Source: Melitaea cinxia (Eukaryota > Arthropoda > Insecta > Lepidoptera > Nymphalidae). Taken from it: DNA of 64,000 bases. Positions 44,986 through 54,700 of the stretch are shown piece after piece (the stretch's first letter is position 1; every line of letters begins with the position of its first letter). The stretch lies in NCBI RefSeq assembly GCF_905220565.1, contig NC_059401.1, forward strand, positions 3,745,001 to 3,809,000, written 5' to 3'. The notes below the pieces were generated by a model that worked only from the letters and a program-made list of their open reading frames with translations, did no database searches and was not told where the DNA came from. Position numbers and translations under genes: made by a program.

Positions 44986-45144
44986 CTTGTTAAATTAAGA
45001 ATTAAATAACTATTGGACTATTCTTCAAAGTACTACACTTCCTTGTCTCTTTTGTAGTACAATGATAAATAGGCAAAAACGGAGTCGAAAATTATTAGCA
45101 GTTTATTAGCAGCAGTTGAAAAAATATTCGCTTCACTTCGTTTT

Positions 45145-45250
45145 ACTTCAGCCTGTAATATCCCACTGCTGGGCATAGGCCTCTTTCCTCATGTAGGAGA
45201 AAGATCAGAGCTTAATCGACCACGCTGCTCCAATGCGGGTTGGCGGATAA
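45145..45250 (-). repeat. SINE family B tail, inverted
   Basis: 'cagcctgtaatatcccactg' and 'cacgctgctccaatgcgggt' are the reverse complement of the family B 3' region. Confidence 0.6.
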
Positions 45251-45509
45251 ATTATTCAATTCCCATATTTTTTTAATCGATAAGTATTTTTTTAAAGTTA
45301 AACTATTATTAAAAAAAACGAATAAAATCAGTAAAGTCATGTTCTGGCGTGACCAAGGGAAATAGGGATTAATTTTAATGTACTATAGACTATAAATTGA
45401 AGACTTGTTTTATTCTTGTAGACAACCATAATGAAAAATAGGAAAGTTAAAAAGTTCAACAATGAAACCATGTTTACCGGATACATTATACTCCTAATGT
45501 AATATAATA

Positions 45510-45834
45510 TCTAATATATAAAATTCTCGTGTCGCGGTGTTTGTAGTTAAACTCCTCCGAAACGGCTTGACCAATTCTCATCAAATTTTGTGTGCATATT
45601 GCGTAGGTTTGAGAATCGAACAACATCTAATTTTCATCCCCCTAAATGTTAAGGGTAGTCCACCCCTAAATATTTTTTGTAATTTTTAGATAAATTACTT
45701 ATTTTTTATTTTATTATGATGTGGCGTTGAAAAATACATACAACCCTAAATTTTTACCCTTCTACCGCCAACCCCTATTTTTAAATAGCGTTTAGCGGCA
45801 AGACAACGTTTGCCGAGTCAGCTATATACTCCTC
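45510..45834 (+). mobile_element. Helitron-like element, full copy
   Basis: TCTAATATATAAAATTCTCG start, same interior as 6885-7189, and the same hairpin plus GTCAGCTA end. Two near-identical units allow the ends to be defined. Confidence 0.65.
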
Positions 45835-48458
45835 GTATAAATATTTATACGAAGTAATAGTTATCATACTTTAGTATGTTAACATATAATTTACAGCATC
45901 CTTTTGTTTTATTGTTACACAAATGATTCAAAATTACCACATATTTCAAAGTGACATTTATAATCGCAAAACATAATTTTTGTGTCATAATGCTGATGGG
46001 CTTGTTAAGTTGAATTCGAATACGTTAATCTCAAGAATTAAAAATCTCAAGAATTAAAAACAATTTTAGTATTAAATTATTTTATTTAATTTCCGGAGGA
46101 AGACTCTTTGGGCTGTATAATATCACACTTAGATCAATAGGAGAATTGCAAAAGTGATTGCGACTGATAGCATTATATTGTTAGACTTTTATAATAAACA
46201 CAACAAATTAAATATCATATACTACAAATTGATAGTAAATATAATTATTTAAAAAATGTAATTAAATTTCAAAACTTAAAAAAAAAAATAACGAAAAAGA
46301 CTGAATATCTTAAATCTTTTATCAACAGTCTGGGTACTTTACATTTTAAAAAGGAATTCGATAGAAGTAAATTCTATATTTAAAAAACTTAAATAAATTT
46401 AAGGTCAGATTATAGAAAACGTTTCTTTACTATATCTATTTTATCAATATTAATAATAAAAAAGAAAGATTTGATTTTTTCTTTGTTTGTAATCGATAAG
46501 CTCTTGTCTCTTAACTTCTCTCCTTTGTAATCTATTCAACACATAACAATTCCTTAAACAGAATGCTAGCTATGTATAACACACGCATTTCAATGTGAGA
46601 AAAAAAGTGTGATGTTCACACGGGCGAAGACACGGGCGGAAAGCTAGTACATAATATATAATATAAAACATACAGTTACTATTAGCGTATATCACGTACT
46701 ATAAAAATAATAATAGGTATTTGTATAATTATCGTTATTAGTAACAGATCGCTGCATGGTATGCGCACGCTTACCATCTGCTAATACCTCTGTACATTTT
46801 AGTGATGTATATTGTTGGGTGAGACATTGGAATTATACAGATAAAACACGTGTAATTTATATATTGTATTATATTTATATAGATGTTATAGTTTTGTTAA
46901 CTTTGACATACATAGTTTCACTACAACTTGCTTTACAATTTTACATTACTTCGTATTGAGTTATGTAGACAAAATTAGATTATTTCAGTAAATAGAAGTT
47001 ATGTTTATATTTTAAAACAAAGCAGCTAGGATCTGTTTTAAGACCTGCTTATAGATCCTATTAGTAAGTTAAGTTCGAGATAATTTTTTCAGTAGCTAAT
47101 GATAATATAATAATAATACAGATAAACGGCTCTCAAAATTTATTAGGCTGTAAAATATTTTAATATATTCTCATTAGCTTTCAGAGCTCGTTAACAAAAT
47201 TTCTATAATAAACTTTAATTGTGCCTTTAGCGTATTTTATTTGTAATAAATAGGTCATATATGAGAAAATAATTATAATATTTTATATTTTTTTATCTCA
47301 AAAAAGTATACGTCGATAATTATTATTGAAATATTCATTTAACCATTGAAAAAAATTCCGAACAAATTACTCGACTGTGTTTACATGACGAGACCAAATT
47401 ATTGCAGATAAACGGTCAATTAGCTACGACGTTGTCTTAGTCTAGATTTAACACTCTCATGATTATTTATTACAACGATTTTACTTTTTTATTTACGCAT
47501 TTTAATAGGAACTAATGTTGCCTTGATACGTAGTTTTGAATCTTTCAGAAGATTATTTTTAAAAACAAATGATTTGATGAGATTTATATAATGTATCGTA
47601 CAATAATTGTTTTCGACCAAACACACGCATAATAACACATACACCCATTTTTTTGACTACATTTTTGACAAAACAATTACTTCATTCATATACACAAAAA
47701 AAAAATAATAAGAAAAAGATATAAGAAAAACACTACAATACACATAACTTGATTTTCATTTATTTTTAGTGAGAATACGCGTTTTTTTCTCACGAATCGA
47801 ACATCCAACGAAAAATAAGATAGAATTCAAATATTTGTAAATAATATTCATTGAAATCAATGTAATTTAATACAATATTTTATAGTTTATTTGTATACAT
47901 ATGATATTTCAGTAGTATTTCTCTTTATATTGGATTGACTTCTAGGGATAATCATTTTAACGAGTACAATGTAACGGGAACATGCCACAACAGTTAAGAA
48001 ACCACATCTGTACAATTCCTATAATAAATTTAAATACTTCGTGTAATATTTTGCGAACATATAATGTTTTTGGCATAGTATATATGTCAAATATTTTCGT
48101 TTCTGCATTGCATTGAAAATATTTAGATCATCAATATAATAAATTATTAAAATCGCCAAAAAGTAAAAAGAATATTATTTTAGAGTAATTTACCGTTTTT
48201 TTTCCAATTATGTAAATTAGAAAAATAAAGAGAAGAAAATATTGGTTCAAATTTTAAATCTTTCATAGTATATTTTACTATTTACTTTAATAAACTTTTA
48301 CGATTTAATATTACGTACTAACTATTACATAATATATTATTATAATTTTTTTAATTCATTTATTTCTTATTATGATAATTTACAACTGTGTCATGCGCCT
48401 TACCCTTAACAATGTACATACACAACTTTTCTATACTTTAACTTTTTTTTTCTTTCAG
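45835..48458. other. AT-rich DNA, probably 5' intron of the SLC6 gene
   Basis: Because the exon at 48459 begins in the middle of a coding frame, this stretch is likely intronic at least in part. I found no convincing upstream coding exon. About 46560-46650 is a worn TE end terminating CGGAAAGCTAGT. Confidence 0.45.
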
Positions 48459-48702
48459 ACAGTCAGACGGGTGTTCGACGTGATTAGGACTCAAATATGC
48501 ACGATAGCCCTATCGTTTACACTATTCAACCTAGTCCGATTGCCTCGAGAAGCGTTCAAATATGGCGACATACCATACCTTGTCATATATTCCTTCTGGC
48601 TGCTGGTGGTCGCTCTGCCAACGACACTGCTCCAGCTGGCGATGGGACAGCTTAGTCAACAAGATGCGATTGGCGTCTGGAGGGCTGTTCCTATATTACG
48701 AG
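48459..48702 (+). CDS. SLC6 exon a (TM1-TM2)
   Basis: Preceded by a pyrimidine-rich TTTTTTTTCTTTCAG acceptor; starts in phase 0 (T-V-R-R-V-F) and ends one base into a Gly codon before GTAATG. Residues 1-81 of the visible protein. Confidence 0.85.
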
Positions 48703-51700
48703 GTAATGCAAAGTGTTATAATCTACTAATGCATAGAGATATATAAAGGCTATGGCTAATGAAAGGTGAGGTTTGCAATTAGCTGCTTTATTTGACACCA
48801 TTACGACAGATACTTGTAAAGGAACTTGTAATTCCTTGTGGCCCTAGCAACTCACGTTGATTGTTAGATTTTTAGTTATTTATTTACTAGCTGTACCCGC
48901 AATATCGTCCGCGCGGAACTAAACAATATATAACATTCGGTTCGCAGAGTTACAAAATAAATAAATATCTAAAATAAAAGTAGCCTAAGTCACTCCCTAT
49001 TACACCAGCTATCTGCCAATGAAAGTCCCGTCTAAATCGGTCCAGCCATTTCAGAGTTTGGCCGGAACAAGCAGACAGACAGTCAGACAGACAAAAATTG
49101 TAAAAAAAACTTATTTTTGTATATGTACCGTGTATACATCTATATGCATTTAGTAAAAAGCTGTTATTTTAATATTACAAACAGACACACACATTTTATT
49201 TATTTGTATAGATTATCGAAGTCTCAAACTACTACAATAACTTAAGTAGTATGATAAATTAAGAAAATAATTATTTTTAGCTTGTGTACCACCTACTTTA
49301 GCTATATTATTGAATTTAAACTTCTTTTCTAACGTTAAAGCTATCCTAATTGCATTTCCTGACGATGGAACTTGATTGCTTGAAAAGCGATCGGTATTAG
49401 CTTATCCGTTTTATTGAGTAAGATGAGTACTCTTAAGTGATTCTACTTATTTAATACTTCGTGATTAAATAACGTCAATTATTTTATTATGATTTTTGCA
49501 ATAGACATTTATATATAGTTACATCCAGCCGTATATAACATCCACTTATATAACATAAAAGTTGTCGCGGTAACATGTAGATATAAGCGGTAGAAACTTC
49601 GATTTCAATTTCAATTTTTCTATGATTAATTTTTCTATACAGATGATTTTGCTCGTCTGAGTGTTTGTGTTGTCTGTTTTTGGACATTTTACTTTTGGTT
49701 TTAACCTGGCGATGGTGACTAACTGTGACCTATTTTGTTTTGTGACGTATTTTAAATGATGTTAAAATATGACCTTTTTTCATTTATGGTTTATTCTCTT
49801 TCAGGAGTGGGTCACTTGAAAATCATAACGTCATTCGTGTGCTGTATCTACAGCATGGTGTATGTTGCATTGTCTGCAGCTTACATGATATGGATTGGAA
49901 AGGGCTCGTTTCCTTTAAAAGATTGTACAAAAGTCCACATAACACCGGTAAGGATATGTACATATATTTATTTAGGAGCTGATTTTTTTTCTACTTATAA
50001 TTATGTTCGAAAATAAAATAGTCATATTTTATTTTATTTGAATCGAGTTGTTGTTTATCAATACATATTTTCTAATAAGTGAATGTGTAATAATAAAACG
50101 TATACAAAAGTAAATAGTAACATTAATTTTAACGTGTTGAATTTAATTCAGAATTTCACAGTAAAATTGTTTTGTTTATTTTTCAGAATGGATACGAAAA
50201 CAAAATGAATGCATCCGAATGTTTCAAGTACGTATTTGATAGTTAAATAGAAACATTTTGGAAACATGAAATTAAAATCTTTTAAAATATAATCAAAAAA
50301 ATGTAAACCAATCAAATAATCAAAAGGAATTATTTGTAAATAACAAAATTGAGAGAAGCAATGTTCACTTTGATTAATATTTACAATTTAAATATGAACT
50401 CGAAATTTGAAAAATTACATACATTTATTATAATTTATTCATCACTTCATCATCATCATCATCACTTCAGCCTACTGCAGTCCACTGCTGGACATAGGCC
50501 GCCACAAGTTCGCACCAAAAATGGCGTGAACTTATGTGTATTGCCCATAGTCACCAGGCGGGGCAGGCGGGTTGGTGACCGCAGGGCTGGCTTTGTCGCA
50601 TCAAAGACGCTGCTGCCCGTCTTCGGCCTGTGTATTTCAAAGTCAGCAGTTGGTTGGTCATCCCGCCATCGGTTTAATTTATTTAGCGCCTAAAATTTTA
50701 TATCCGCAATTTTTCATGTCCTTTACATTTCCATTAAAATGGTTATTTTAATTTGTATCGAAAAGCGATTGTCGTAGGATAACATTGAACTGGGAAGTGT
50801 TTGTCAATTAAAACCTTCGATGAACATAAACAAATGGTAATTGGTATAAAAATATATCACATTAACAATTTCAGCGCGACGTTTTTGGCGCCATTCACTG
50901 AACAACCACAGTATCTCGGAGTAATGGCGATTTTAATATTCGTTTTATGGTTCTTTGTACCCATTATGTAAGTATTAATTTCACTATTACACAATTTTCA
51001 TAAACAGTAGCTGGCAATGTACTGCGATAATATCATTTTAATGTTTATAATTAGTGTCACTCGTGGAACTGGCTCACGGCTTGAGTATTTAAAATATACG
51101 AACGTGACACTGCGGACGTATTTTTTAATAATAATAAATAATAATAATAAATAAATAAATATTTACACAATAACACACGGTCGCCTGTTCCTAAAGTAAG
51201 CAACTTAATGCTTGTGTTATAGGTAACAGCCGACTGGTATATAGCTACATATTTTTTTTTTTCGATAAACATACTTATAAATAATACATATATAAATATA
51301 TAAATAAATATTTATATTACACCCAGACTCGGGGTGGGAATCGAACCCACAACCCTCGGAGCAGAAAGCAGGGTCACTACAAACTGCGCCAATGGGCTAG
51401 TCGAAGTAGTTTTTTCATGATTAATGATTTTTTTTTTATCAAATAACTTGTTCAGTGAAGATTTCTCTACTATTATATATATTCTTTATTGCACTTAAAT
51501 AAAAAGAAACAAGTAAAAAGCATATTTACTATTATTTACAAAGAAAGTTGGCAAGGGCGAACTTATCTCTAGAGAAGATATCTACCAGTCTATCGATGGT
51601 GATGAGAATTGCTGTCATCGCGGGGCACAGAAGTGCAAGAGTCATTAATGATTATAAATCTGAAAACTGATTCAAAATTAATAATATAAACTACATGTAT

Positions 51701-54700
51701 ACTTGACTACATACGCACTTACATGAACATGTACATACATACATAAAATACATATACTATTAGGTGTATTCTTTTTTTATTAATTTTCTTATAACCATCA
51801 TGAGACATCTTAATTATTTTTTTTTATAATATATAATTCGGCTTATATTTTCAATGGTACTTTTTTTTGATTTTTAAGTAGATTAGTACTTTTAACCGTA
51901 CCAATGGATGCTTTAACTGTTTTAGTTCTATTGCCGCAAATTTTATCCCTAATAGCGGACCCTCTCTAAATTGCTTCATTAACTATTTCGGACAAAAGAC
52001 TTAATCGACACACTAATTTTGTTATACGCTTCACGATATCAATTGGGTTAATATTAAGTAAAACAATATTCAGTTTATTTTTAAATTTTGTTCTAAAATT
52101 AAAACTGTTAATTAAATTGTAATTGCTATAAAAATATTATAATATTATTATATAAGAATATAAAATACGTACTGTATAATTGTACTTGTAAATCATATAA
52201 TAATGTACTATAATTATTAAATTGAAAACTTCGTTTATACGATTAAACGTGATGATCACGAGATCACGTGATCTGATTAAAACTTTGAATTAAAAATTTC
52301 CAGTAAGAAGCATATTTATTGAGGCATGCTTTAGGCTATAAAAGATCACGGTTACATACGCTGAGGACTGAACCGGGCCGTTATTTTTGGTGGTTATGGA
52401 GATATTTACTGCCATTTTTGTCTCGGAAAACGAATAAGACTAAAACAAACACGACTAACTTTTTATAACTCTTTCTAGGTTATTTCGTCTCCGGAAAACC
52501 CTCAAAATCTCTCTTGTTACACTCGCACCTGTTATCATCATCGTTGCCATAGTGCTGTGTGCATTTTTATCAGATAGTCGAATACTGATGTTAATGCTGG
52601 AGTCATGTGAGAATTGGACGTCATTGTCTCAACCGTACATCTGGCACAGCGCATTGGTACAAGCTTTACTGTCAACGCATATCGTTAGCGGTTACTTGGT
52701 CAGTGCTGGCGGGACCATATACAAACACTCTGACGTCAGATGGTAAGGATAAGTTTATAGGCACTTTGCCAATTATATATCAATCAAAACTTGCCTCTTA
52801 TTGCCATCTATCGAATTAATAGCAGAATGTGAAATTGATGATTGAGCGTCGTTAAAATCTTATAAACAACTTATAATTTTATACACTTTGGGTGAAAATT
52901 TGCTAAATTTTTATATTTTTACTCATTGTGAAAATTGGAATCTTAATCACTATTCTGTGGATGGATATATACGTCTTAAAATTTGGATACTTGTCGGATT
53001 CCTAAGGAAATAACGTTCGTATTCACCTACGACCTAATGTTTTGGCATTTGGATTCTTTATTTTTTTTTATCTTTCCAGAAATATTATTTAGTACTCAGT
53101 ACTAGCCCCTGTACTGAAGCACCTTGTATTGATGTTTTGAATTATCAAATTACAGTTTACTAAAGTAAACATATTCTTAAAAAACCTGATCAGGATCTAA
53201 TTGTACTTTTTTACTTCCAGGACATCAACATTTGTAACCATTACTAATTTACTAACGGGATGGCTGTCTGTTTTCATGTGGCAGTCAATAGGTAGTGAAG
53301 ATAATAAGGATAGTAGTTTTATAGCAATATTAGTTTTAATTTATCAGTCTTCCGTATCGGAGAAGAGATCTAAGGAATGGCCGCTATTGGCGTTCGGGAT
53401 CGTGTTAGTCTCAGGCATAGTTACTGTGGTAAGTTTTTAAGATGACATCACGATTTCCGTTTCCTTTTGTTAATTTAAAATCACAAACAATTATATTATA
53501 AAAGGAAAACTTATTATCTTAATAAATAGTTTCTGGTATATAAAAAAGAAAAAAAAAAAACTTTAGCAATTTTCATTGTAACGTTACTTTAAAATAGAAT
53601 ATTCTATGAAAATATATCTTGCGTTCATTATTTGTTGAATATTATTATGTTACAAAATTTTGTTCAATTTTTAAAGCTTAAGCTAACCTCGAAGTATAAT
53701 TCTAGATAAACAGTATTCATGAGAATATTTTGTACCAGCTGCAACCGTAGTCGGTAGTAACCTTATTAAAATTTGCATATAATCTGAATTCTCGCCAACT
53801 CAATTACTATCCAATTTTATACGATTGAAATAAAATCATCTACTTTAGAACACGATAATGTCGCATAAAATAGTTTTTTAATAAATCCTAGAAGTGTGGT
53901 TGGAATTTTTTCATATCGAATTGAATAATCTCGTGCATTTCATCGTTAAAAAAATCAAGTACTCTCTAGTGGCGGAGATGAAACTGCCCAGTAAAAGAAC
54001 GCTTAATAAGTGACACATTTTTAAATTAAAGTCTATGTTACTGGTTTTTAAAGTATCCATATTTTTCTTTTCAGCTAACACTTTTATTCCCAATATATGA
54101 CAAATTACATCGTGTCGCTGGGGATCATTGGAGAATATTCGCTTGTGCGTCATCAGCACTGGGTACGGCCATTACTGTGTCTGTGCTTGCTCAGGGCATC
54201 GACGTTACATCCATGTTGGATGAGTTAGTTGTACCAGTTCTAGCTGTATTTACCACAGTTGTTGAAATTGCGGGTTTTGTTTTTATATATGGTAAGTTGA
54301 TTTGTTTTGTAATGAACCAGAGAGAGAGAAGGTAAGCAATTATCGTAGCCTTCAGACCCTTGTAACTCCAGAAGCATCGCAAGCGTATTTGCCGACCCTA
54401 TCCCTCCCCTAGAGCTCTGGCCACCTTACTCACCACAGAAAAACAACAATACTCGAAAGCAGTATTATTTAGCTTTTCTATCACATTGGGGTTTTAACTG
54501 AAGTAGGGCACAGCAGGAAATTTCCTGCTCAAAATATGGAGTCGCTCGACTGGCGTAGGTACCTTGACCTTTCAGAAGACCACAGCTAAATAATAATGCT
54601 TTCAAGCAGTATTGTGGTCCTGTTGGTGAGTAAGGTGACCAGAGCTCCTGGAGAGGATTAGCGGTGCTTCTGGTAGTGCAGGTGTCTACAAACTACGGTA

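Noticed and set aside
46756..46959. 67-codon frame upstream of the SLC6 exons, considered as a missing 5' exon
   Set aside because: No suitable donor or N-terminal SLC6 motif; composition is that of random AT-rich sequence.
50349..50693. 114-codon frame within the SLC6 gene
   Set aside because: It covers a (CAT)n run and a family D repeat in an intron; the true exons on either side join in phase without it.
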